From: a virus | Virus record (IMG/VR): IMGVR_UViG_3300043399_000633 | Location: 1 to 64,000 of that record | Direction: 5' to 3' (one strand) | DNA: 64,000 nt | Shown here: piece by piece, positions 11,349 through 20,116 of the stretch | Numbering within the stretch: the first letter of the stretch is position 1 | How the letters are laid out: each line of letters opens with the position of its first letter | The notes under the pieces: model-generated | The model's input: only the letters and a program-made list of their open reading frames with translations | The model's database searches: none | What the model was told of the DNA's origin: nothing | Made by a program: the position numbers and the translations under genes

Positions 11349-13475
11349 ATGAAATATAGCGTAATAATACCAACTTACAATCATTGTGATGATTTGTTAA
11401 AACCGTGTATAGAATCTATCTACAAATATAGCAATGTTACTGATATTGAACTTATCATCAGTGCAAATGGTTGCGTAGACAACACAAGAGCATACCTAGA
11501 TTCATTAAAAGAAAAATATGACTTGTTAGGGATATCAAAAAATCTTAAAATAGTTTGGAATGATGATCCACTTGGATATTCACGGGCATGTAACGCCGGT
11601 ATCAAAGTTGCATCATGTCCGTTGATTGTGTTACTAAACAACGACACCGTATTACTAGAACAATCAAAAAATCGATGGCTAGAACAACTAGCAGGCCCTT
11701 TTAACTCAAATGAAAAGTGTGGTATATCGTGTTTGATTAAGAGTTTTTCAGACCCAGCAGGGCATGATTTTGCTATTTTCTTCTGTGTCATGATTCATCG
11801 AAAAGTTTTTGATAAGATAGGATTGTTAAGTTTAGATTATGGCGCCGGCGGAGGAGAAGATACTGAATTTAGTATTGAGTGTGAACGCGCAGGATTTGAA
11901 GTATGTGAATGTGTAGGTAAAGTTTGGAACGCTGAATTAGGAATGTATTGTGGTGATTTTCCTATATATCATAAAGGAGAAGGAACAGTACATGATAAAA
12001 ACTTAGTTCCTGAATGGGATAACATTTTTATTGAGAACTCAAAAACGCTAGCCAGAAAATATAATGTGAATTGGTTAGTAAAAAATGGATTTACCGAGAA
12101 GGATATATCTTATTTAAAAAAGCAACATGAAGGTTTTTATAAGGAAATCGTAGAAGAAAATTACTATGAGTTTACTAAAGAAACTATTGAAAACAAAATA
12201 GTCGTAGACATCGGAGCAAATGTAGGAGTAGCATCATTGTATGCGGCTTCTTTAGGTGCCAAACGAGTTATAAGTATAGAGCCAACAAAATCTATCTACA
12301 ATAAATTAGTCAATAATATATTGATGTCAAAATATTCGAACATTATTCCATTGCAACGAGCAGTAAGCAATGTAACGGGAAATACAGTAAAAATAAGTCA
12401 CAATGAAAATGATGGCGCTAATGGGATACATAATGTTAAATCTGAGTATGAAGAAGTAAAGACTATTAATCTTGCTGATATCTTAAAATTGACTGGTAAT
12501 TCTGAAGTAATATTAAAACTAGACTGTGAAGGTGCAGAGTTTGACATTCTCATGAATGCAACTAGTGAAGATTTAAAAATGGTCAGTACCATTGCATTAG
12601 AAGTTCATTCAAATTTACACCCTGTTTATAAAGATAGACAACTATTAGAAGATAAACTACGCAGTTTAGGCTTTAACCCTACTAACATTCAACCTATGTA
12701 TTACTGGGAATTTGATAATGAAGGACGACTCATCAACCAAACTGAATTGCCTTTTTCTAAACAGCGTTGGGTGAAATCAGTTGTTACTGAAAAAATTAAC
12801 CTAGATTTTTTAAAGGAACAAGATCCTGCAATGCACAGGGAAGTTATAGAAGCTAATCAATATCATTTATCCAAAGAAAAGGTCAAAGATAGAATTGTTG
12901 TTGATATTGGAGCAAACATAGGTGCATTTTCATTGTATGCAGCTATGTTAGGAGCAAAAAAAGTAATAGCAGTAGAACCAATAAGTGCATCTTATAATAC
13001 GTTCTTGAAAAATATACATAGATTGGGATTAAAGAACATCACTACCTACAAAAATATCGTAGCAGAAAAGGGCAATCAATTTTTACCAGTCAGTTTGAAT
13101 TCTAATGCAGGTGCCAATAGTATGTACAATGTATCAAATAATTACGAAGTGGTAGAGACTACTACTTTTGCTAACATTATGAATCAAATTGAAGGTAATA
13201 ATATATTGTTGAAGCTGGATTGTGAAGGCGGTGAATATGATGTGATAATGAATTCATTCCCTGAAGATTTTATTAGAATAAATGAAATCATGATGGAAAT
13301 ACATACAGACTTACATCCTAAATACAAAGGTAAACAGATTATTGAAGAAAAACTAAAGGAATATGGGTTTGAATTGGTAGACAACACTCAAATTTATTAT
13401 TGGGATTATGATTCTAATGGTAATGCCATAAATCATCGTGAAGCTCCCTTCGTTAATCAACATTGGAAAAAATGA
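11349..13475 (+). CDS. fusion: GT2 glycosyltransferase plus two FkbM-like methyltransferase domains
   Basis: 708 residues. Residues 1-240 are a GT2 domain closely related to the preceding gene (same start, NND, GGGEDTEF). Two tandem FkbM-type SAM methyltransferase domains follow, each opening with VVDIGAN (about 283 and 515) and carrying LKLDCEG(A/G)E. FkbM enzymes O-methylate hydroxyl groups, often on sugars. The two methyltransferase domains resemble each other, so they arose by duplication inside the gene. One polypeptide could add a sugar and cap it with methyl groups. The TGA stop overlaps the next ATG. Confidence 0.85.
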   Translation: MKYSVIIPTYNHCDDLLKPCIESIYKYSNVTDIELIISANGCVDNTRAYLDSLKEKYDLLGISKNLKIVWNDDPLGYSRACNAGIKVASCPLIVLLNNDTVLLEQSKNRWLEQLAGPFNSNEKCGISCLIKSFSDPAGHDFAIFFCVMIHRKVFDKIGLLSLDYGAGGGEDTEFSIECERAGFEVCECVGKVWNAELGMYCGDFPIYHKGEGTVHDKNLVPEWDNIFIENSKTLARKYNVNWLVKNGFTEKDISYLKKQHEGFYKEIVEENYYEFTKETIENKIVVDIGANVGVASLYAASLGAKRVISIEPTKSIYNKLVNNILMSKYSNIIPLQRAVSNVTGNTVKISHNENDGANGIHNVKSEYEEVKTINLADILKLTGNSEVILKLDCEGAEFDILMNATSEDLKMVSTIALEVHSNLHPVYKDRQLLEDKLRSLGFNPTNIQPMYYWEFDNEGRLINQTELPFSKQRWVKSVVTEKINLDFLKEQDPAMHREVIEANQYHLSKEKVKDRIVVDIGANIGAFSLYAAMLGAKKVIAVEPISASYNTFLKNIHRLGLKNITTYKNIVAEKGNQFLPVSLNSNAGANSMYNVSNNYEVVETTTFANIMNQIEGNNILLKLDCEGGEYDVIMNSFPEDFIRINEIMMEIHTDLHPKYKGKQIIEEKLKEYGFELVDNTQIYYWDYDSNGNAINHREAPFVNQHWKK

Positions 13476-14452
13476 AGAAAGAAATACTTTGCTCAATATC
13501 TACAAGAGGTAGGTACGATACCACATTGCCAATGGCAATATCATCAGTAATTACACAAACAAAAAGACCAGATTATTTGATTATTCAGGATGATAACGAT
13601 CCTCCCAGAGATGTGCGTGAAATGCAACATTATACTTACTTGATGCAAATATTAAGTGAGTCTGGTGTAGCATGGGAGTGGTTGTACGCTGAGAAAAAAG
13701 GACAGCATTATAATCATCAACGTGCTAATCATATGGGATATAAGTGGGTTTGGAGATTAGACGACGATACTATTCCTGAATGTAATGTTCTAGAAAATTT
13801 ATACAGACATGCTACGGAAACAGATAATGTAGGAGCTGTAGGTGGTTCGGTACTTACACCACCTAGTATGCCTGAAATCACAGACGTAACAGGAAAGATC
13901 GAAAACATCTATAAAGAAGCCAATATGCAGTGGGGAAGAATATCTGAAAAGAAACAAGTAGACCATTTGCATTGTTCTTTCCTTTATAGGGCCGGCGTAG
14001 CTGATTATTGTTTGAGCCTTTCTAGAATAGCACATAGAGAAGAAACGCTCTTTACATATGAGTTAGTGAAGAAAGGTTACAAAAACTATGTTATTCCCAA
14101 TACTATCACATGGCACTTAAAAAATAAAGAAGGTGGGATACGTGATGGTATCCGTGAAATGTTTGAGCATGACGAACAAATATTTCAAAATATAATGCAA
14201 TTTAAAGATCAAACAATTGTTATACTAGACTGTGGTATGGGCGATCATATCGTATTCAAAAAAGTATTGCCATACATAAAGAATCCAGTGCTTTTTACGT
14301 GCTATCCTGAAATTATCCCTGGTCGTAGTATTGCAGAAGCACAGGCATTATTTGGAGATATACACAACTATAACGTATATGCACACATGGATCGGTGGAA
14401 TTGGAAAGGCTCACTTGAAGATGCCTTTAGAAAATTTTATAATGTAGTATGA
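13472..14452 (+). CDS. glycosyltransferase with GT9-like C-terminal part
   Basis: I choose the ATG at 13472, which overlaps the upstream TGA as ATGA, over a TTG at 13463. About 326 residues. The N-terminal 230 are GT2-like, with RLDDDTIPE carrying the acidic triad. The C-terminal 90 contain ILDCGMGDHIVFKKVLP, which resembles the N-terminal Rossmann start of GT9 heptosyltransferases. The matching GT9 C-terminal half is in the gene at 14937. Function is likely glycan assembly; the donor is unknown. Confidence 0.75.
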   Translation: MKKEILCSISTRGRYDTTLPMAISSVITQTKRPDYLIIQDDNDPPRDVREMQHYTYLMQILSESGVAWEWLYAEKKGQHYNHQRANHMGYKWVWRLDDDTIPECNVLENLYRHATETDNVGAVGGSVLTPPSMPEITDVTGKIENIYKEANMQWGRISEKKQVDHLHCSFLYRAGVADYCLSLSRIAHREETLFTYELVKKGYKNYVIPNTITWHLKNKEGGIRDGIREMFEHDEQIFQNIMQFKDQTIVILDCGMGDHIVFKKVLPYIKNPVLFTCYPEIIPGRSIAEAQALFGDIHNYNVYAHMDRWNWKGSLEDAFRKFYNVV

Positions 14453-14940
14453 TTAAATTAAATTTAGGTAGTGGTGGAGATTACATCGATGGGTTTGTAA
14501 ATATAGACCTATATGCTGAACGTGCTGATGAAAGATTTGACATTGCAAAATTACCTTATTCTAATAATTCGATTGATGAGATTAGAGCATATCATGTCAT
14601 AGAGCATTTTAATTATTTACATGCACATGATGTGTTAAAAGAATGGCATAGGGTATTAAAGCCTGGATCTAAAATTAAAATCGAAACTCCTGACTTTTTG
14701 GAATCATGTAAAGAATTCATCAAAGCAGACCAGGATGGTCGTTGGAATTTGTATGGGCATTTCTTCTCAACAGCCTGGGTCAACGAAGGACTAATTCATA
14801 AATTTTTGTATACAGAATACGAGTTACGAAAAACCATGACATGGGCAGGATTTCAAAATATTATAAGATGTGAACCCAATTCAGGATATGTAACTCCAAA
14901 TACTAAAAACATATTTTTAAATTTAGAAGCGACAAAATGA
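14449..14940 (+). CDS. class I SAM-dependent methyltransferase
   Basis: 163 residues. The motif LNLGSGGDYIDGFVNIDL binds SAM, and HVIEH with HRVLKPGSKIKIETPD is typical of the Methyltransf_11-like group used on sugars and small molecules. It overlaps both neighbours by 4 bp (ATGA), so it is translationally coupled in the sugar operon. It sits between the two halves of a GT9-like enzyme. Substrate unknown. Confidence 0.8.
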   Translation: MIKLNLGSGGDYIDGFVNIDLYAERADERFDIAKLPYSNNSIDEIRAYHVIEHFNYLHAHDVLKEWHRVLKPGSKIKIETPDFLESCKEFIKADQDGRWNLYGHFFSTAWVNEGLIHKFLYTEYELRKTMTWAGFQNIIRCEPNSGYVTPNTKNIFLNLEATK

Positions 14941-15392
14941 TTATTATTTCACCCTATGCTAAGTTCATGCGTAATGGACAGAAACATCCTAAAAATTATC
15001 CTTTTTGGCAAGAAGTTATAAATCACATTGCTGAGCCCATTGTTCAAGTGGGAGTAGAAGGTGAACTACCATTAGTCAGCGATTTTAGAAAAAATTTACC
15101 CTTAAGTGAATTAGCTGAGTTAGTCAAATCATGTAACACTTGGATAAGCTGTGATAGTTTTTTTCAACATTTCTGTTGGGATTTAGGAAAGCCGGGCATT
15201 GTTATTTTTTCGCAATCAGATCCTAACATTTTTGGTCACCCCGAAAACGTAAATTTGCTCAAAGATAGAAAATATTTGCGTGAGAAACAATTTTGGATAT
15301 GGGAACAAGCAGAATATAACGAAGAATCGTTTGTACATCCTCAAGTTATACTACATTCTTTAGCTGTGAGATTTAACGTAGAACTAAAATAA
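14937..15392 (+). CDS. GT9 (heptosyltransferase)-like C-terminal half
   Basis: 151 residues, about half the normal GT9 length. LPLSELAELVKSCNTWISCDSF then HFCWDLGKPGIVIFSQSDP matches the GT9 donor-binding C-terminal domain, where ADP-heptose is the usual donor. The N-terminal Rossmann half is missing here and may be supplied by the C-terminus of 13472-14452. An ADP-heptose-type gene set lies 20 kb downstream. It could be a working split enzyme or a remnant. Confidence 0.6.
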   Translation: MIIISPYAKFMRNGQKHPKNYPFWQEVINHIAEPIVQVGVEGELPLVSDFRKNLPLSELAELVKSCNTWISCDSFFQHFCWDLGKPGIVIFSQSDPNIFGHPENVNLLKDRKYLREKQFWIWEQAEYNEESFVHPQVILHSLAVRFNVELK

Positions 15393-15838
15393 TGCACAAC
15401 ATCTTTCAAAACTCATATGATGTTATATTAAAAAATTGGTATAATCTACGACAATCACTAGAATCTAAAGACATAGCTACTAAATGTATTGAAGTAGACA
15501 AATGGTGGCAACAAGCACCAATGGTAAATCATTACCTGCATACTGACTTTGTAGTTGAATGGCCCAATCCATGGGAACTTATATACGAGAATCACTATTG
15601 CCATATCGCACGTGGTTTGGGTATGTTTTACACATTGCATTTGTTGGGAATACAGGATGTTGAATTTGCTCAAGCAACCGATTATAATAATGAAGAAGTT
15701 GCATTGGTTATGGTCGAAAACGCAAAATATATACTTAATTACTGGCCGTGCACGGTAGTAAATAACAATCTACAAGATTTTAAAATTGTCAAGCGTATTG
15801 ACACAATACCACTCATCATAAAAATAGGTCTAAAATGA
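15392..15838 (+). CDS. hypothetical protein in sugar operon
   Basis: 148 residues that I do not recognise. It is rich in aromatic residues (WYNL, KWWQQAP, WPNPWELIYENHY), soluble, and has no signal peptide or P-loop. It starts at the stop of the GT9-like gene (TAATG) and overlaps nrdA by 4 bp, so it is in the same transcription unit. A role in glycan work or nucleotide metabolism is possible only by position. Confidence 0.6.
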   Translation: MHNIFQNSYDVILKNWYNLRQSLESKDIATKCIEVDKWWQQAPMVNHYLHTDFVVEWPNPWELIYENHYCHIARGLGMFYTLHLLGIQDVEFAQATDYNNEEVALVMVENAKYILNYWPCTVVNNNLQDFKIVKRIDTIPLIIKIGLK

Positions 15839-18150
15839 AAATATATGTAACGAAAAGATCAGGACAAAAAGAAATACTCACACTAGAAAAATGGCAAGCA
15901 CAGATAGCAAAAATATGCAGGGGCATAGCAGATGTAAGCCAATCCATGATAGAAATTAAAGCCCAACCACATTTTTACGATGGTATCACTACTAAAGAAA
16001 TTGACGAAATCACACTTAGGGCGATTGTTGATTTAATCGATGTAGAAGCTAATCCTGATTTAGGTCATACGAATTACCAATTTGTAGCAGGCAAACAAAG
16101 ACTTTCTATGCTGCGGAAAGATGTGTATGGTGATTATACTCCTCCTAGATTGTACGAAATTGTCAAGAAAAATATTAGTGTAGGTCTTTATACAGAAGAT
16201 TTGCTCAAGTGGTACACTGAAGAAGAATGGGACAAGATGGATACATTTATCGACCATTCTAAAGATGAGGCTTATAGCTATGCTGCCATTGAGCAATTGA
16301 TAGAAAAATATCTTGTGCGTAACCGCAGCACAAAAGAAATTTATGAGACTCCGCAAGTACGATATATGGTTGCGGCCGCCACAGTATTTCACAAAGAAGA
16401 ACCCCTTTCTGCTAGAATGCGTTACATAAAGGAATATTACAATGCCGCATCCGATGGTCTTTTTACTCTCGCTACTCCTGTCCTCGCTGGTCTTGGTACT
16501 CCCACCAAGCAGTTTTCATCTTGTGTCCTTATACGTAGTGATGACGATCTTGATAGTATATTTGCTAGTGGCGAAATGATGGCAAAATATGCCAGCAAAC
16601 GCGCTGGCATTGGACTTGAAGTTGGGCGTCTACGTCCATTAGGAAGTCCTATTCGCGGCGGTGAAATCATGCACACCGGCTTGATTCCTTTTTTAAAGAA
16701 GTGGTTCGGTGATTTACGCAGTTGCTCACAAGGGGGAATTCGAAATGCTAGTGCTACTGTATTTTATCCAATTTGGCATCATCAGTTTGACGATCTTATC
16801 GTTCTTAAGAACAATCAAGGAACAGAGGAAACCCGAGTCCGTCATATGGATTATGGGGTTGTGCTTTCCAGTTTTTTCTGGCGAAGATTCAAAAACAAAG
16901 AAAACATAACGTTTTTTGATCCTAACGAAGTGCCTGACCTATATGAGGCATTCTACAAGGATACGAAACTTTTTGAAGAATTGTATGTAAAGTATGAGAA
17001 AGCTTCAGGACTGCGCAAAAAGACTATGAGTGCTGAAGAAGTATTTAAAGGCGGTATACTAAAAGAAAGAACAGACACTGGTAGAATCTATCTAGTATTC
17101 ATTGATAATGTGATGAATCAGGGTCCGTTTGATCCTGAGTTCCATACCATTTATCAAAGTAATCTTTGCTTAGAAATTTTGTTGCCTACTAAACCGTTTA
17201 AGAGATTAGATGATCTCACCGGGCGTATAGCTCTTTGCACACTCGGTAGCATGAATTGGGGGTTATTCCGTAATCCGGAAGATATGCGCCGTGCATGCCG
17301 TATACTACATCGCAGCCTTAATAATATTCTTGATTATCAAGATTTCCTAAGCATACAGAGTAAGTTGTCAAATGATGAGATTCGTCCACTGGGAATTGGT
17401 GTCACAAATCTTGCATACTGGCATGCTAAACGTGGACTTAAGTATGGTGAGAAAGACGCACTACAAGAAGTTAAATCTTGGATAGAACATCAGATGTACT
17501 ATCTAACAGAAGCAAGCGTGGAACTTGCTAAAGAACGAGGCAAATGCTTGGATAGCGATAAAACTTGGTATGGTCGTGGCATCTTTCCTTGGGAACGCCG
17601 TGCTAAAGGTGTCAATGAATTGGCAGACTTTAATCCTGAATTAGATTGGGAAACACTCAGACAAGAAATGAAGCAGTATGGTGTTAGAAATGCTACAAAC
17701 GGTGCTATTGCACCTGTAGAATCTAGTTCAGTGGTTATCAATTCTACTAATGGTATTGAAATGCCAATGTCATTGATTTCTACAAAGGAAAGTAAAGCAG
17801 GAAGCTTTACTCAAGTAGTTCCTGAGTATCAAAAATTAAAGAACAAATATCAACTAATGTGGGATCAAAAAGATTGTACGCCGTATCTAAAAACAGCGGC
17901 AGTACTGCAAGCATATATTGATCAATCTATCAGTACAAACACATTCTACAATCCTGCTCATTTCTCAGAAAGAAAAGTACCCACAACAACCATAGTTAAA
18001 AACTTAATGCAGGCACAGATATGGGGAATCAAAACCTTCTATTACAGCCTCATCAACAAACAGGGATCAAAAGCTACCGAACAAGTAGACGTACCACAAC
18101 AAGTTGTAGTAGAAGAATTAGAAGATGATTGCGAAGCTTGCAAACTATAA
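15835..18150 (+). CDS. nrdA: ribonucleoside-diphosphate reductase alpha subunit, class Ia
   Basis: 771 residues. An ATP-cone lies at the N-terminus (about 1-95). Catalytic residues are all visible: C230 in FSSC, N443-x-C445-x-E447 in NLCLE, C468 in ALCTLGS, and the paired Tyr in KTFYYS. The C-terminal CEAC pair accepts electrons from glutaredoxin. It reduces NDPs to dNDPs for phage DNA synthesis, working with the NrdB and glutaredoxin encoded next. A complete allosteric cone suggests normal dATP/ATP control. Confidence 0.98.
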   Translation: MKIYVTKRSGQKEILTLEKWQAQIAKICRGIADVSQSMIEIKAQPHFYDGITTKEIDEITLRAIVDLIDVEANPDLGHTNYQFVAGKQRLSMLRKDVYGDYTPPRLYEIVKKNISVGLYTEDLLKWYTEEEWDKMDTFIDHSKDEAYSYAAIEQLIEKYLVRNRSTKEIYETPQVRYMVAAATVFHKEEPLSARMRYIKEYYNAASDGLFTLATPVLAGLGTPTKQFSSCVLIRSDDDLDSIFASGEMMAKYASKRAGIGLEVGRLRPLGSPIRGGEIMHTGLIPFLKKWFGDLRSCSQGGIRNASATVFYPIWHHQFDDLIVLKNNQGTEETRVRHMDYGVVLSSFFWRRFKNKENITFFDPNEVPDLYEAFYKDTKLFEELYVKYEKASGLRKKTMSAEEVFKGGILKERTDTGRIYLVFIDNVMNQGPFDPEFHTIYQSNLCLEILLPTKPFKRLDDLTGRIALCTLGSMNWGLFRNPEDMRRACRILHRSLNNILDYQDFLSIQSKLSNDEIRPLGIGVTNLAYWHAKRGLKYGEKDALQEVKSWIEHQMYYLTEASVELAKERGKCLDSDKTWYGRGIFPWERRAKGVNELADFNPELDWETLRQEMKQYGVRNATNGAIAPVESSSVVINSTNGIEMPMSLISTKESKAGSFTQVVPEYQKLKNKYQLMWDQKDCTPYLKTAAVLQAYIDQSISTNTFYNPAHFSERKVPTTTIVKNLMQAQIWGIKTFYYSLINKQGSKATEQVDVPQQVVVEELEDDCEACKL

Positions 18151-18162
18151 CGAGATAAAGAA

Positions 18163-19272
18163 ATGAGTAACCAACAATATAATTTAAAAACTAAAACAGA
18201 TTACCTATCCAGAAAGATGTTTTTGGACCCTGACGGTCCTGTAACCATTCAACGTTTTGAAGAAGTAAAATATAAAAAGATTGCTGATTTTGAACAAACT
18301 GCTAGGGGTTTCTTTTGGGTCCCTGAAGAAATCAGTTTAACGAAAGATGCACAAGATTTTAAAGATGCTAGTGATACTGTAAAACATATTTTTACTAGTA
18401 ATCTATTGCGTCAAACCGCATTGGATAGCTTGCAAGGTCGTGGTCCAAGTCAAATTTTTACTCCAGTTATTAGCTTACCAGAACTAGAAGCACTAGTATA
18501 TAATTGGACATTCTTTGAGACTAATATTCATAGTCGGTCGTACAGTCATATCATTCGTAATATCTATAATGTTCCTAAAGAAGTGTTCAATACTATTCAT
18601 GACACTAAGGAAATTGTTGAGATGGCAAGTAGTGTTGGTAAGTACTACGATAACTTACACAGATTAAACTGTATCAAAGAAATAGATGATGACCCAAATA
18701 ACTGCCCAGAAGAATCGCACGTCAAAGCTATATGGCTAGCATTGAACGCAAGTTATGCATTAGAAGCATTTCGTTTCATGGTATCATTTGCTACAAGTTT
18801 AGCAATGGTTGAAAACAAAATCTTTATCGGCAACGGCAACATCATCAGTCTAATTCTACAAGATGAGTTGTTACATAAAGGTTGGACTGCATTCTTGATC
18901 AATCAAGTAGTAAAGGAAGATCCACGCTTTGCAAAAATTGCATTAGAATGTCATGATGAAGTATTGCAGATTTACAAAGACGTTATCCGTGAGGAAAAAG
19001 AGTGGGCAGACTATTTGTTTAAGTATGGCCCTGTTATCGGACTTAATGCAAACATTCTAAAAGATTTCGTAGATTATACAGCAGTAGGTGCATTGAAAGA
19101 TATTGGAATTAAATATTGGAATCCTGCGCCTAAAACAACTCCTATACCATGGTTCAATAAACATAGCGATACAAGTAAGAAACAAACGGCATTGCAAGAA
19201 AACGAATCTACTAATTATGTTATCGGAGTAATGAGCGACAGTATAGATTACGAACAACTACCAGCAATTTAA
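18163..19272 (+). CDS. nrdB: ribonucleoside-diphosphate reductase beta subunit, class Ia
   Basis: 369 residues. The di-iron and radical site is visible: ETNIHSRSY holds the Glu, His and radical Tyr in the same spacing as E. coli E115/H118/Y122. Further ligands are in EAFRF and in DELLHK. The C-terminal tail would dock on NrdA. It lies 12 bp after nrdA with an RBS (GATAAAG), then glutaredoxin, forming a tight nrdA-nrdB-grx operon. Confidence 0.98.
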   Translation: MSNQQYNLKTKTDYLSRKMFLDPDGPVTIQRFEEVKYKKIADFEQTARGFFWVPEEISLTKDAQDFKDASDTVKHIFTSNLLRQTALDSLQGRGPSQIFTPVISLPELEALVYNWTFFETNIHSRSYSHIIRNIYNVPKEVFNTIHDTKEIVEMASSVGKYYDNLHRLNCIKEIDDDPNNCPEESHVKAIWLALNASYALEAFRFMVSFATSLAMVENKIFIGNGNIISLILQDELLHKGWTAFLINQVVKEDPRFAKIALECHDEVLQIYKDVIREEKEWADYLFKYGPVIGLNANILKDFVDYTAVGALKDIGIKYWNPAPKTTPIPWFNKHSDTSKKQTALQENESTNYVIGVMSDSIDYEQLPAI

Positions 19273-19281
19273 GGAGAAAAT

Positions 19282-19512
19282 ATGAAAGCTATAATTTGGA
19301 GTAAGTATCATTGCACATTTTGTGATCAAGCAAAAAAGTTGCTTGAACAAAACCAAATTCCATACGAAGAAAAAAAAATCGGAGATGGATACACAAAAGA
19401 AGAATTATTAGAAGCAGTACCTAACGCACGTACTGTTCCGCAAATCTTTTTGGACGACAAACTAATCGGTGGTTATACCGAACTTAAACAATTTTTATCA
19501 AAGGCAGCATAA
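19282..19512 (+). CDS. grx: glutaredoxin
   Basis: 76 residues with the thioredoxin fold. The active site CTFC is at residues 12-15, TVPQIF carries the cis-Pro, and IGGY is the glutathione-contact motif. It is the likely electron donor to NrdA, from which it is separated only by nrdB. An RBS, AAGGAG, lies 8 bp upstream. It is the functional equivalent of T4 NrdC. Confidence 0.95.
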   Translation: MKAIIWSKYHCTFCDQAKKLLEQNQIPYEEKKIGDGYTKEELLEAVPNARTVPQIFLDDKLIGGYTELKQFLSKAA

Positions 19513-19808
19513 TGACATTAGAAATAGGCAAAGTATTCACATTCAAGATGAACAGTGGAGAAGAATTAATAGCAAAAATCGTTGATGTAGGTACGGAAAT
19601 TACCGTTACCGATCCCGTTAGTATCGCTCCGGGCCCACAAGGTATGGGGTTGGTCCCTAGTATGTTTACCGCAGAAACTGGTAAAAACGTGATGATAAAT
19701 ACTAATAGTATTTCTATGTACGCAGAAACTGAAGACAATGTAAAGATGAAATATCTTGAAGCTACAACAGGAATAAAAGTACCTAGTAAGAAAATAGTAT
19801 TGGGGTAA
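19512..19808 (+). CDS. small beta-rich conserved phage protein
   Basis: 98 residues starting on the stop of grx (TAATG). FKMNSGEELIAKIVD and the following strands look like a small beta-barrel (Sm-like or SH3-like, weak impression). It is acidic and has no membrane segment. It sits between grx and the PAAR protein. Function unknown; such genes are common in T4-like environmental phages. Confidence 0.7.
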   Translation: MTLEIGKVFTFKMNSGEELIAKIVDVGTEITVTDPVSIAPGPQGMGLVPSMFTAETGKNVMINTNSISMYAETEDNVKMKYLEATTGIKVPSKKIVLG

Positions 19809-19811
19809 TGA

Positions 19812-20108
19812 ATGCCAGCGGTTGCAAGACAAGGGGATAGTTTCAGCACAGGACACGGTTGTACCGGTGAATCGTTTCTTGCCGGTTCATCTAGTGATGT
19901 CTTTGTAGATGGAATAGGGATTGAACGTCAGGGTGATCCCTGTGTTGAGCATACTATTAAAAGTGGAAGAAGATGTTCACCACATGTTGTTACTATATCA
20001 AGTGGTAGCGGATCAGTATTTGTCAATGGTAGACCCATCGCTAGAGTAGGTGATTCAATAGATGCAGGTTCAATAACAAGCGGATCATCAACTGTATTTG
20101 CAGGATAA
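19812..20108 (+). CDS. PAAR-domain spike tip protein
   Basis: 98 residues with PAAR repeats: PAVARQGDSFSTGH at the start, then RQGDPC, VFVNGRPIARVGDSIDAG. His and Cys residues would bind the tip metal. PAAR proteins sharpen the central baseplate spike (T4 gp5.4 role) and help membrane piercing. The two structural genes that follow support a virion role. Confidence 0.9.
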   Translation: MPAVARQGDSFSTGHGCTGESFLAGSSSDVFVDGIGIERQGDPCVEHTIKSGRRCSPHVVTISSGSGSVFVNGRPIARVGDSIDAGSITSGSSTVFAG

Positions 20109-20116
20109 CAGATATT

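Noticed and set aside
13463-13475. TTG start for the GT2/GT9-like gene
   Set aside because: The ATG at 13472 overlaps the upstream stop as ATGA, the pattern used throughout this operon.
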